From contig CP012819.1 in NCBI GenBank assembly GCA_001936135.1, positions 2,079,501 to 2,143,500 of the forward strand: a stretch of DNA of 64,000 nucleotides, read 5' to 3'. The stretch comes from Saccharomycopsis fibuligera x Saccharomycopsis cf. fibuligera. Its lineage: Eukaryota > Ascomycota > Saccharomycetes > Ascoideales > Saccharomycopsidaceae. This document shows, in pieces, positions 30,677 to 41,300 of this stretch. The notes beneath the pieces were generated by a model. That model made no database searches and was not told where the DNA came from. It was given only the letters and a program-made list of their open reading frames with translations. Positions within the stretch are counted from its first letter, which is position 1. Each line of letters begins with the position of its first letter. The position numbers and the translations under genes were made by a program.

Positions 30677-32230
30677 ATGAACTTAGAGGAATTAAAGTGC
30701 ACGGTACCTGCTAGAAATGATCAGTTGGATCTTTTGGATTCGTTTATCTCCATTGGTAACCTTCTTGATTGTTTGGTGGTGCATGGCATTAATTCTGGCA
30801 AGAGTTTTGTCTTGAAAAACTACTTTCAAAAGTTAGCAGTGCCTGATGTGATATATGTTGATTGCTCGGCAGTCATATCATTAAGAAACTTTTTAACAAA
30901 AGTGCTCAAACTGATAATGACGCATCATGGGATCAATGACGAAAGTTTCAATTACTATTGTGATAGCGCTAACAAATTCTCAATAAAGCTAGAGCAGCTC
31001 ATAAAAGAACATAAAATAAGAAAACATCATTATTTTGTTTTTGAAAATTTTAGTAGCCTTGGTGATGTGGCTAACGTTTTCCATTTAATTATTGCTTTCA
31101 ATAAAATTCATGAAGTCTCACCTATTATTAGCCAATATACTACATTTATTTTTTTGCTTAATAATTTTAATTTGCATTACAGTAATAACCTCAATGAGTT
31201 GAACAACTACTCTATTCCTACAATATTTTTTGAACATTATAGTCACGACCAAGTGTTTCAGATTCTTACTAATTCAGTAACTTCCAAATACCTAATTCAA
31301 CAACAGTGTCAGTTTCCCACTGCGGAAAAAACATCATCTAATAATAACTTGAATGGTTTAGACACACAGCAACAAGCATTCTGGGAAAATTTTGTCAAAT
31401 TAATTATCGATTCCTTTTACTCATGCACAGGCTCAAATGTTTTGCTGATAATTGAAATCATCAACAAGATTTGGCCCATTTTTACTAAAAAATTGTTCGC
31501 TGACGATCATCAGTATAATTACCTGGACTTTCTTAAACTTTACAAAGAAAATCAAATACTATTTAAAAGTGAGGCAGCTATTAAGGATTCTCTCAGCTCT
31601 CAATTCACTGATCTACAAACATTGGCGGAATCCAAGTCTTATTTACAAGTCCAACAGAGAGAGGCTCATCAACTTGTTGTTGATCTTCCCATATACTCCA
31701 AATTCATCTTATGCTCAGCTTATTTGGCTTCATTCATATCTCCAAAATACGATTTTGTGGTTTTTTCTAAATTAAAAAGTTTGAACTCAAGAAAAGCATA
31801 CCAGAGAAAGCTAAAGACGTCCAAAAAGGGCAGGAAGAATTCGGTAGTGAATTCCAAATTATTGAGCCCTGGATCATTTGAGCTTGAAAGAATGTTGGCT
31901 ATCTTGCATACAATTTACGAAAATAGCGGGATAAGTTCTACTGTGAACCAGTTTTATTCCGGAGAAAGACACAGTAGTGCAGCAGCAGCGACTTTTAATA
32001 ACAGTAATACCAATGATGATACTAAGCTAGTTTTGAATATTGATTTTTATTCACAGTTTTCCAACTTGGTTTCTTTGAATTTAATTTTGAAAACTTTTGG
32101 ATACGCTAATAATGCGAACATCGACTTGTTGAATCCAAGACTTAAATTCAAGATTAACTTTGGGTTTGATTTTATAGAAAGGATTTCTAAGGATTTGAAT
32201 TTCAAGATCGAAGAGTATTTAATTGATTGA
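30677..32230 (+). CDS. ORC5: ORC5, origin recognition complex subunit 5
   Basis: Subunit of the six-protein complex that marks replication origins and loads MCM helicase; Orc5 binds ATP in S. cerevisiae. 517 residues, against 479 in S. cerevisiae. The C-terminal half is diagnostic: SKFILCSAYLASFISPKYD, VVFSKLKSLNSRKAYQRK and SFELERMLAILHTIYEN align with yeast Orc5. An AAA+ ATPase region occupies the N-terminus, with P-loop HGINSGKS (residues 36-43), one residue shorter than the G-x4-GK-T/S consensus seen in S. cerevisiae (GYSGTGKT). The Walker B-like segment YFVFENF carries E-N where yeast has D-G. Start chosen at the ATG at 30677, which leads directly into the family N-terminus. Confidence 0.92.
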   Translation: MNLEELKCTVPARNDQLDLLDSFISIGNLLDCLVVHGINSGKSFVLKNYFQKLAVPDVIYVDCSAVISLRNFLTKVLKLIMTHHGINDESFNYYCDSANKFSIKLEQLIKEHKIRKHHYFVFENFSSLGDVANVFHLIIAFNKIHEVSPIISQYTTFIFLLNNFNLHYSNNLNELNNYSIPTIFFEHYSHDQVFQILTNSVTSKYLIQQQCQFPTAEKTSSNNNLNGLDTQQQAFWENFVKLIIDSFYSCTGSNVLLIIEIINKIWPIFTKKLFADDHQYNYLDFLKLYKENQILFKSEAAIKDSLSSQFTDLQTLAESKSYLQVQQREAHQLVVDLPIYSKFILCSAYLASFISPKYDFVVFSKLKSLNSRKAYQRKLKTSKKGRKNSVVNSKLLSPGSFELERMLAILHTIYENSGISSTVNQFYSGERHSSAAAATFNNSNTNDDTKLVLNIDFYSQFSNLVSLNLILKTFGYANNANIDLLNPRLKFKINFGFDFIERISKDLNFKIEEYLID

Positions 32231-33240
32231 CATGGTCACTTTTGATTTAGCTCTTTTGAATGAATGAGTAATGTGTTACGATTTTTACTTATTTGCAAAT
32301 CTGAATTTTGGACTTACTACTTCTTTACCACCACACGAAAATATTGACAGCAGAAGTTAACATTTAGAAGACTAAATAATATGCATCCCAACCTAATTAA
32401 GTAGATATATGGAAGTCATCCGGAAAGAAAAAGAAATATCATTTTCTTTTACGGTTACAATTCACATGTGTAGCCAATCTTCTTCTCAGCAGACCAAATA
32501 ACACTTAAAGGTTTCCGGAATACTTCCGAACACATAAATTAACGATGCAAAAATGATTCTCGAGAACACGGAAGAAATAGTATATATATATATATGATTA
32601 TATATATTGTAATACAAACACCCTAACACCATTCTTACCCTCATATCATTCATTAAGCGTCTAGAATAGTTATATAATCAGTTTAGTTTCTCGACTATGT
32701 TCTCCCAGTATAGGACTAAATATTTTCATTTTGTAGTAAGTATGTATTGAGGGAGATCGGAGATTAACATCTAAGTCTATGGACCTATCCATGATATGGC
32801 ACAATTTCAATCAACGGTTGCACGTCATTCATCCAAATAATCCAGCTCATCTCAATCATTATTTTTGAATGAATACTATGTAAATAGATTTTACTCCCTA
32901 ATTACTTTTTTTTTAAAACCTAATAGTAGATGATTGCCATAGATCTTCGAAGAGACTTGGCATCAAGTCACAGTCTGTGTGATAATGCCTGCCATATTTG
33001 GGGACATGTAGAAGCGCTGTGGCGGGTTACCGCTGGAGCTCGTAATTTCTTTCACTAAAAAATTTTTTTTTTTTTTTGAAAAATGAAGATAGAAAACCAT
33101 AATGAATGAACAAATCAACTGGCAGTTAACGAGAGAATATTTCGGCAGTGGTTTATTTATCTTTTTCGGCCTAACCAAATAAAATTCATTTTCGTTAATA
33201 AAATTAATACCAATATCAAAAAAAAAAAAAAAAAAAAATA
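32231..33240. other. Intergenic, ORC5 terminator and MRPL17 promoter
   Basis: 1 kb, AT-rich. Contains alternating TA runs (about 32580-32608) and an A tract (33219-33238) directly abutting the MRPL17 ATG, giving an extremely A-rich initiation context. No gene found. Confidence 0.55.
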
Positions 33241-34263
33241 ATGATAAGAAGTTCGTTGAAGATCTCCGCTAGCTCTGGTAGAGCGTTTTCTTCAAGTACG
33301 TTGAGATCTTTTGCCGAACCGGTGTCATCAACAACAACAACATCATCAACAACATCAACAACTTCTGCAGCTAGCAGCACCGCTACCTCAACCAAAAACA
33401 ATAACAAAAGACCAGTGCCATTAGATTCAATATCTTCTAGTTTGTTCTTGTCCAGAATACCTCTTGTTACTCCAAACTTAACTGAATTTGAAAAATTATA
33501 CTATCATTATCAAGACGAATTACAGCGCCGTTTAATGTGGACATTTCCTCATTATTTTTATTTCAAAAAATCTTCATTAGCAGAGAGAAAATTCCTCCAA
33601 AGACAAAAATGGCCAACTAGTAAACAACCGGGGGTTTTTTACGCTAAAGGTGTGCCGGACGTTTTGCATAATAGAGAAAGAAGATCCAAACAAGAGATCA
33701 ACTTGACCGAAGAAAAAACCGAATTGGAAAAACTTGCTAGTGGTGGTGCTTCAGGCAGCAGTTCTGGAAATGGTGAAGATGATGTTTCTAGGCCAATCAA
33801 ACCAAATTCAAGAATTACTGAGGCTGATAAACAAAACGATTTGAAAAGTTTAGAAAGACAGTTAGACAGAACGTTGTATTTGATTGTCCAGGATAAGGTC
33901 ACTGGTAACTGGAAATTTCCAAGCTTTCAATACCAAAAAACTGTCAATAAGGTGCCATTGCATAATTATGCCGAAACTAAAATACAAGAGATCAGCGGTA
34001 AAGATATGAACTTGTTCACAGTGACTAATACTCCAATTCATGTGTTGCGTTACGATGATAATAATAGTATAATTAGTCAAGAACAACAAAGTGAAGTGAA
34101 GGCTAGAGAATACATAATAAAATCGCATATTTTGGCTGGTGGATTCCAGCTAGCTAAAGATGCTCCATATAAGGATTATTTGTGGCTTAATAATGAAGAA
34201 TTGAAGAATTATTTGAGTGCTGATTATTTCAACCAAGTCGAGTTCTTGTTAGCTGAATATTAA
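33241..34263 (+). CDS. MRPL17: MRPL17, mitochondrial large-subunit ribosomal protein mL46
   Basis: Protein of the mitochondrial ribosome large subunit with a Nudix-like fold. 340 residues; start ATG at 33241. The N-terminus (MIRSSLKISASSGRAFSSS) is a good mitochondrial presequence. Conserved family blocks: LFLSRIPLVTPNLTEFEKLYYHYQ, RLMWTFPHYFYFKKSSLAERKF, RITEADKQNDLKSLERQLDRTLYLIVQD and NWKFPSF. A Ser/Gly linker (GGASGSSSGNGEDD) interrupts the middle. Downstream is a convergent unknown gene. Confidence 0.92.
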   Translation: MIRSSLKISASSGRAFSSSTLRSFAEPVSSTTTTSSTTSTTSAASSTATSTKNNNKRPVPLDSISSSLFLSRIPLVTPNLTEFEKLYYHYQDELQRRLMWTFPHYFYFKKSSLAERKFLQRQKWPTSKQPGVFYAKGVPDVLHNRERRSKQEINLTEEKTELEKLASGGASGSSSGNGEDDVSRPIKPNSRITEADKQNDLKSLERQLDRTLYLIVQDKVTGNWKFPSFQYQKTVNKVPLHNYAETKIQEISGKDMNLFTVTNTPIHVLRYDDNNSIISQEQQSEVKAREYIIKSHILAGGFQLAKDAPYKDYLWLNNEELKNYLSADYFNQVEFLLAEY

Positions 34264-35413
34264 GCAATGACAGGTTGATTGTTGAACTTGAAAGCTGATG
34301 AGAGAGTGGAATGAAATGATATAGCAAAATCAAAAAAGAAAAATTCAACAAAATGGATTGATACTTTTTTACTTGACCTTGCTTGCTTTTTTCTCTACAT
34401 GCGTGTTTTTTTTGATGAACGTGCCAATTTTTCTTTATATGGTTATAGAAAGTTCTTGTACATAATAAGTATTTCTCTATGTATTCCTTTGTGGTGATTA
34501 CTTTTCCGTCGTTAGCAATAGCTAAGAATAGTAATTTGCACAAAGTTGATAAACGAGAAACATTTTTTTTTTTATAATTTAAAATTCAGTATGCTTGTAC
34601 TTAATCACGAATGGGGGTGCTCTTGAGGCTCTGAATTATTCTTATTGTTGTGCTCAAATTTCAAGCTCAAAATGTCTTCCATGATATTTTAGTTATGAAT
34701 TGGCATGATTTGCAGTATAAAATGTCTGCAGGATTGTTAACATTGATGCTATCTTTGATAGAATTTATTGTAAGGTTAATTATTTACACTCTTACACACC
34801 CATATATAGTTAAAAAAAGTTTTTTTGTAAGAAATACTGATCGTCATCACTTTCAAGTGAAATAACCTGAAGTGGTTCATAAAAAATCACTTTATTTATT
34901 TTAGTTTTTTAAGTGTACATTGTTTGATCGATAATAGATAATGAGTAAAATTAAATTACATAACATGACAACACGACAAAACATAATAAAACGTAAGAAT
35001 ACAACAAAGCAAGTACCTCGGAAATAAAAAAGAGAAGCAAATATGAAAGAAAAACTAAAAAACTGAAATGAAGAAAATATAAATACTATATATGATCTAA
35101 AAATACATCTATGCTTTTTATGTATGTCTGCTATGCTTTTCTTTGCGAGCTCAGTTGTAGCAGAAAATATGAAAAACTAACTGCAGACAGACGCATAGTA
35201 CGTTAAAATGGAAATTAAAAGAAATTCAGTGCATATCCATGAAAATATGTCAATGACAATTTTTGTTGCAACAGTAAACGAATTGATATTCTGTTATATA
35301 ATGTCTGTTAAAACCCCGTATAGTGTCGAATTACTTACTATGCCAAAAACAATTATGCTGTACAATGCTAGGAGATAAATGAGAGATTTGCACGAAAACA
35401 AAAAGATAACAGA
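34264..35413. other. Convergent intergenic, MRPL17 and unknown gene
   Basis: 1.15 kb of AT-rich DNA with T runs on one side and A runs on the other, as expected for two opposing 3' ends. No gene or structured RNA recognised; the open frame at 34650-34865 looks accidental. Confidence 0.5.
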
Positions 35414-36614
35414 TCAGAAGTTATCCAAATCATAATCACTCAAAATCTTATCATTATCACTCTGTGAAGAAAACACTGTGGATTTTGTTTTCTCCAGTTT
35501 ACTGTGACCTCTGCCTTTCTTGAGCACCCTTTCGGGAGATCTTGACTTTTTCTTTTTTTTGATCGGTTTCTTTTCCAGTACATGTACTAATGTCTTTCTA
35601 ATTAATGTAGTGCCATCATTATCAGAATTGTTTAGCTCGTCACCGGAGGAGTTCAACACACTATCTAATTCTCGTTTTCCTTTGTCATTGCTGTTAGTAC
35701 CGCTCGTACTTTCTTGCTCTTTCTTGATAGGTTCTCTGTCTGTATTCTTGACTTTCTTTTTGGCAAACAGGTCTGTTGTACGACTTTTAGTACTGTTATT
35801 AGTGATATCATTGTTAGGGTTGGATTGTTTTGAATCTTGCTGAAGTGTAATCTTTTGCAGACTGTTTTGCTTTTTAAGCTTTAATTTGTCGTTTGTTTTC
35901 GAGAATCTAGACACTATATCATTATGTTTATGGTAGTTCTGGTCATCATTATCGCTATCTTCATCTGATGACGGCACTAGTCTTCTTTTCGATTTGACTT
36001 TCTTTTCTTTAAGTTGGTCGTATTGTGATTTATTGTTTTGCTCTTTTATCTTGATATTGCCGTCGCTATTGTTACAGTTTTTAATGAGTTTTTTGCTTTT
36101 CAGCATCTTATCATCATCTTCACTTAGATCCAGCGAGAAAAATTCATTTATATCTTTTTTTTCAATCACCATCAGTTTGGACAAGTCGCCGTCTTTCTTG
36201 AAATCGACATTATCATTATCACCTACTTTTTTGGAAAAGGATTCGTCATCACTGAACAAATCATCAAGAAAACTTGACCCTGCATTTTCTTTACCACCAG
36301 CACCTCCTTCTTTTTGCACGCTTGTTTCAACTTCCTTATGTTGTTCTCTGGCTTGCACGCTTTGTTCTGTTGCCTTTTGTCTATCTACCACAAATCGACC
36401 AAAATCAGTAGTATCACTCAATACATCATATGCTTCGTGCACAGATACGCTGAAATCCAGTTTTGCCAATTGAGCGGCAATCTCGGGGGATAGTACATAT
36501 AATGTAAAAAAATCTTTGCCCCAAAATCGTACCACCTTTAAGGGATCAATGTTGTCACCGCTATGATTATTGTTATTATTATTATTATTATTGTTATTAT
36601 TATTATTATTATTA

Positions 36615-36649
<35 letters not shown>

Positions 36650-37627
36650 GCTGCTGCTCTTATAACCGCTACCAGTATTGTTTGTTATTTTAAGTTTTGA
36701 TAAAGAAGGAAAAACTTTTGATATTTCTTTAGCTATCCATTGTTGGGTTTCTGAACCTAAATACCCTACAGAAAATTCATTCCAGTTCAAATTAGACAAT
36801 TCTTTACCACTAAGTACCGCTTTATCGGAACTTTGAAAAACAGATAATGCCCTTTGATAGAAACATGAATCATATGAACCATTAATAATTCGCGGCACCA
36901 ACTTGCGAATTGGAGTGCTGATACGTTTTAGTAAAGTTGGTCTTTTCATTGGAGTTGGGATTTTCTTGTTTAGCTTAGTGTACATGTTGTTTGGGTACTT
37001 ATTTTGAGTCTTTTTGATTTCTTTGGAATCGTCCTCAAAGAAATTTTTGAAAGTCTCGATGGTTTCAATTTGTTGCTGTTTATTTTGCAGCTCATCAGTA
37101 ATCTCATTCAAACTGGGGAGCTCTTCTAACATCAGCACGTCCACTTTATTATTCATTTTGGTATTAATACGATCAATCTCTTCTTCCATAAGAGCTTTGT
37201 TTTTGATTCCTGCAGATTTATCCTCTTGCAAGAATTGGTTTATGTCATCAAAATCATCCTTTTGTGAATTAAGCCCCTTTAGTCCAAATTGCTCAAGGTC
37301 ATCGCTATCAAATCCATCGTCATCGTTATTATCATCGAGGTCTTTATCTCCAGGCGAGGCTTTCAAATAATTGACGTCCTGGCGCGATGATATACTGCCA
37401 CCGCCACTACTTCCAAAAAACGCCATATCTTCATCTGAAACGAAGCTGTTTTTGGAATTTCCTTTATCGTGACCGTCCTCTTCCTCATATTCTTTGCCGC
37501 GAATAATGATATCACCATTGCTTTTGTTTTTAAGGAGTCTTCTTCTAGACTTGGTCAAGCTTTTGTAGTCTGCAGTCTTCTTTATGCCGCCATTGGCACG
37601 TATCCCTTGGGAAGCGAAGAAGTCCAT
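35414..37627 (-). CDS. Unrecognised charged, probably nuclear protein
   Basis: 737 residues from ATG 37627. I do not recognise the family. Residues 1-240 and 440-737 are disordered, with alternating acidic and Lys/Arg-rich stretches (KKKKKSRSP, DSSGDELNNSDND), basic nuclear-localisation-like clusters and many SP/SDDE sites. The one segment that looks folded is about 240-415: PRIINGSYDSCFYQRALSV, ELSNLNWNEFSVGYLG, VVRFWGKDFFTLYVLSP and SVSVHEAYDVLSDTTDFGRF. A poly-Asn run interrupts it (plus-strand TTA repeats, 36563-36650). The acidic/basic make-up suggests a chromatin, repair or replication factor, but that is inference. It is divergently transcribed from TEX1 with 366 bases between starts. 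Confidence 0.8.
36563..36650 (-). repeat. AAT microsatellite (poly-Asn) in unknown gene
   Basis: About 29 trinucleotide units, coding-strand AAT/AAC, giving an Asn tract in the middle of the only folded-looking domain. Confidence 0.9.
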
Positions 37628-37821
37628 GGATGGCGGATACTTGCCATGAGATGTATATTTTGACTCCTTGGGCGACTCAGCGCGTTGTTTGGTCTTAATA
37701 TATATATTGGTATCAAGTTAAATTTTCCGCACGCACGCTGAGGCGTCACCCTCGTGGGTGAACTTGTTTTTGTTTTCGCAACGAAAATCGAATTCTCAAT
37801 TGTTGACTATTGAAGTACTGC

Positions 37822-37861
<40 letters not shown>

Positions 37862-37993
37862 GTAAACTGCTCTTCGTCACTGACAAGTGGCACTGCAAAT
37901 ATCTTCAACACTCTATTTCATTGAATCATTACTGCAGCTAAACCAACAACTACATTCATTTATCAATCACAAATTATACACCAACGTCAGAGC
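37628..37993. promoter_or_regulatory. Divergent promoter, unknown gene / TEX1
   Basis: 366 bases. Contains one MCB-like core CGCGT (37681-37685) close to the minus-strand gene, an inverted repeat TCACCC-TCGT-GGGTGA (37746-37761), and a CAA microsatellite of about 14 units (37819-37861) likely in the TEX1 leader. Confidence 0.55.
37819..37861 (+). repeat. CAA microsatellite in TEX1 5' region
   Basis: About 14 uninterrupted CAA units, noncoding, 130-175 bases upstream of the TEX1 ATG. CAA-rich unstructured leaders are common in yeast mRNAs. Confidence 0.9.
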
Positions 37994-39061
37994 ATGAGCG
38001 AGCAGGTCAACAACTCTATCAAGTACTTCCGGGGACTTAAGCACCTGACCGTGTCCAGCGAAGATCCGGCAGCCGCAGGCGACGTCACTGCCGTCGCTTG
38101 GAACCCAGTGGGCAGTCGTCTTGCCTATGCCAGAACTTCAGGCACTGTGCTGGTAGCAGACTATGTCAGCGGCGGTGGCACAACCATTTCCAAACACTAC
38201 ACACTTCGCCATTGCCATCGTGGGTCAGTGCCTAGTGTGTCTTGGTGGCCTGTTAGTGACAATGTGCTCGCAACGGTGGGCAGCAGCGATTCCGTGGTGC
38301 GGATCTGGGACGTCACAGCTGGTAGTGGGGGCGTCGCCGGATATCAAATTTCCGAGCATGTAATTCGGGGAAGCGGCCGGATTGTCCAGTTTTCCGCAAG
38401 TGGCCAGTATTTAGCCACAGTGAGCAAAGATGTCAGCGACGACACTAACGAAAGAAGCTACGTTGTTAGTGTGTTTGACGTGAGCAACAATTACAAGTTG
38501 TTTAGGGAAGTACTGTTTGACAGAGCTATTTATTCCTTTACCTGGGCAAATAATGATGAGTTGTTTGTCGTGGGATTCGAAGATGGCACCGCAGTAATGT
38601 ATCTGATCCATGATGCTATCCATCACGGTAAAGAAAACTTGACAAGTGATATCAGCAGTATTAACAAAATCTACGTGCTTAGGGTCAGTGTGTCTGCAAT
38701 CAATGCATTGGTATATGATTGCAAGGGTCGTTACTTGATCATTGGCAGTCATGATGGGATTATTAGTCTTTGGTCATTGCGGTCGCTCGCTTGCATCCGT
38801 ACCATTTCTCTGGTGGACGAGCCAGTAATGGGGTTAGATATTTCTAAAGATGGCGAATTTGTCGCTGCAACGTTCCAAGATGGTAGTAACAGTAGAATCT
38901 ATGACATTGAAAAGGGAACAGAGTATTCTGAGATTAAGAACAGCAAAAGTTCAGATTATAATATTGCCAGGTTAACTTTCCGGCCAAAAAATTTAGCTTT
39001 TGCTTATAGTACTCCTAAAGGTGAAGTGATGCTTGCTCACAAGGACCTGAAAGGGTTTTAA
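37994..39061 (+). CDS. TEX1: TEX1, WD-repeat subunit of THO/TREX
   Basis: THO/TREX couples transcription to mRNA export; Tex1 (human THOC3) is its WD40 propeller subunit. 355 residues, typical length. WD-type blades are visible: VTAVAWNPVGSRLAYARTSGTV, HRGSVPSVSWWP...SSDSVVRIWDV, FSASGQYLATVSKD, IYSFTWANNDELFVVGFEDG, NALVYDCKGRYLIIGSHDGIISLWSLRSLACIRTIS and AFAYSTPKGEV. The last part follows THOC3 order (CIRTIS ... RPKNLAFAY). The first 400 bases are much GC-richer than the rest. In-frame CTG codons occur there, including one at 38150-38152 in the blade motif GTV-CTG-VADY, where polar residues are usual. A tandem gene 253 bases downstream also acts in mRNA processing. Confidence 0.82.
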   Translation: MSEQVNNSIKYFRGLKHLTVSSEDPAAAGDVTAVAWNPVGSRLAYARTSGTVLVADYVSGGGTTISKHYTLRHCHRGSVPSVSWWPVSDNVLATVGSSDSVVRIWDVTAGSGGVAGYQISEHVIRGSGRIVQFSASGQYLATVSKDVSDDTNERSYVVSVFDVSNNYKLFREVLFDRAIYSFTWANNDELFVVGFEDGTAVMYLIHDAIHHGKENLTSDISSINKIYVLRVSVSAINALVYDCKGRYLIIGSHDGIISLWSLRSLACIRTISLVDEPVMGLDISKDGEFVAATFQDGSNSRIYDIEKGTEYSEIKNSKSSDYNIARLTFRPKNLAFAYSTPKGEVMLAHKDLKGF

Positions 39062-39314
39062 ATAGATAGAAAGAATGTGTTATTAGTGCAGTTTTTTCAC
39101 GTATATGTTTGCTTTCATTTGTAACGTATGGTGTAGTGCAGTGTAGCGTAGGCCTTTTTCAAAGTTAGTGAATGCAATGTTGGGGGAAGTTGAAAACCAA
39201 TTTTGACGCACGAAAAATAATAAAACCAAATAAATAATAGAATGTCTGGAGATGACTGCACAAACACGCTGTATGAATGGTTGATTTCAATTCAGTAAAT
39301 GCACTTATCTAATC

Positions 39315-40890
39315 ATGCTAACAGACGAATCAAACGCAGTTGAAAATAAAAAAGTATTTTTGGTTCTAAAGGTAGGCCAAACTACAAAGATAACCTTGAT
39401 AGTGCACCTTTTCAATGATACCGTTCCAATTACTGCATCCAAGTAAGTTACTCATATACTTATGCTTTTTTGCTACGGTTTGGAGCAAAAATATTATATG
39501 CTACCCTCAAGTAACTTAAGCTGCTTAATAATCACCAGCAAAGTACTAATTCGTTAGGTTCTACTCATTATGCGCTAATTCCAATGGTAAAACTTACGCC
39601 AATTCCCCTATATCTAGAATAATCGCCCCGGAATTCATTCTTCAAGCAGGTTCCATCACTAGTACCAGCGGCAACACAAACACTGACAATCTCTTCACAA
39701 AATCTGAGTTAACATCTGCGAATACAATTCTTAACGAAAGAGGTCTAGTTTGCGTTGCTGCTACAGAGAGAGATATCAATAGTCAAACTCAAAAAAATAT
39801 CAATACTGAATTTTTCATCACTTTAAGTAATGGTTTACATCATTTCAAAACTTTACAAAATAAGTACATTGTCATTGGAAAAGTATTGAAAGGGTTGGAT
39901 GATCAGGTTATTGACAAATTGGGCCAAATTAAAGTGGACTGTTATGATAGACCTATTGATGATAGTGAAGATGCTGGTGGATATGAGAATCAAAATGGAC
40001 AAAGTTTTATTATTGAAAAATGCGGTGAATTGAGATTGAAGCCAGAGGCTATGCAGAAGAAGAGTGAGAGAACGGACTTGAAAGAAGGCAGTTATTACAG
40101 TAGTAGCTCTAGAAGCCGCTCACCTGGCCGTAATAGACCTCGTTCTCGATCAAGATCTCCAGGACACTTAAGAGATCATTCCTTAAGACAGATTAAAAGC
40201 TCTAGCCGAAGCCGAAGCCCTTGTGGATCTCGGTATCGCCGTCATCGTGACAGTTATCACAATGATCGCTTTGGCCGTCGTGATTCCGGAAGATATCATC
40301 AAGGCAAACACGGTGGCAGTACCTCTTCTACTCATCATGATCGTACTCGTGGCGGCGATGATAGAGTTGACAGAGAAAGAAAAAAAGAAAAAAGTACTGA
40401 CGGTTGCGGTAGCACAGAGAGATATCCTCGCAACTACCATGCCCATCGCCTAGACCACAGGGATCACAGAAACCATAGAGAACATCAACATCACCATAGT
40501 AATCGTCGCCATGATCGCAGTTGTGGCCATTCATCTTCTTCACATTATGACTACGATGAAGAATATGCGGCTCGTGATCGCAATAGATTAACTGTATCGT
40601 CATCAAGGCTTTATAGTGAACCATATCGAAGTCGAAGTCTGAGTTTGATTTATGAACAGAAAGACCGGAGAGATCGAAGAGTTCAGAGGCCATATAACTA
40701 TGGCTATAGCGACTATGCTGGTCATGGTGATTCTGATTTCAATTCTAAGTATAGGTCAGATAAAAGAGACTTGGATAATAAGGAGAAGAACTACCCTGGA
40801 AACGGCCACAATGTCAGTGGTAACGGTGCTGATGTTGAGAAAGTGGAAGAAAAAGTGATTAAGAAAGGAAGATTAACGAGACGTGAATAA
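39315..40890 (+). CDS. RS-domain cyclophilin (SR-cyclophilin), one intron
   Basis: Peptidyl-prolyl isomerase-like protein with an arginine/serine tail, as in nuclear spliceosome-associated cyclophilins. Exons 39315-39442 and 39558-40890; donor GTAAGT, branch TACTAAT (39544-39550), acceptor CGTTAG. Spliced product 486 residues. Cyclophilin domain about 1-165: TITL-like KITLIVHLFNDTVPITASKFYSLC, SRIIAPEFILQAG (catalytic Arg and Gln kept), NERGLVCVAA, TEFFITL, YIVIGKVLKGLDD and IIEKCGEL. The usual GSQFF is NTEFF and the CypA Trp121 position is not Trp, so isomerase activity may be weak. Residues about 185-486 are RS/RSRSP-, His- and charge-rich. PPIG/Cyp63-type or Cwc27-type are both possible; the first fits the C-terminal CGEL and RS tail better. 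Confidence 0.85.
39443..39557 (+). other. Intron of RS cyclophilin (115 nt)
   Basis: Donor GTAAGT, branch TACTAAT at 39544-39550, acceptor only a few bases later. Removing it joins ...TASK to FYSLC, matching the cyclophilin fold (K-F-x-x-L-C). Confidence 0.88.
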
Positions 40891-41300
40891 ATTTAGCTTT
40901 TTAGTCAGTTTGAGCATCAGATAAATAAAAACAAATGCTACATTTGGACATTTAATGATTGAGCTTAAAAGTCTTGGATCAAACAAGTCAAAGCTTCCTG
41001 CCAATACAAATTTATGCTATTTTATAATATAGCTATTTTACACTCAAATGTTTCGCAAGTAAATTTAGAAATGTATTTTTGAAAATAAAAGACGTCTGTA
41101 ATGGAAGTTTTTTTGAAAAATAAAAAAGGCCAAAAAGAAGCAGAAATGCAACAATTTCTTATACTAATACACATTCATGTTATATATAAGCTATTTTGTT
41201 TTCAATAAAAATAATGCTAATTTAGTCACTCGGGACAAATAGATAGCAATTACCAGTCACCTACCCATTTTTATTTTCATTTTCATCATAAGCTAATATT
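40891..41300. other. Convergent intergenic, RS cyclophilin and DSL1
   Basis: 410 AT-rich bases between two 3' ends. Nothing further recognised. Confidence 0.5.
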
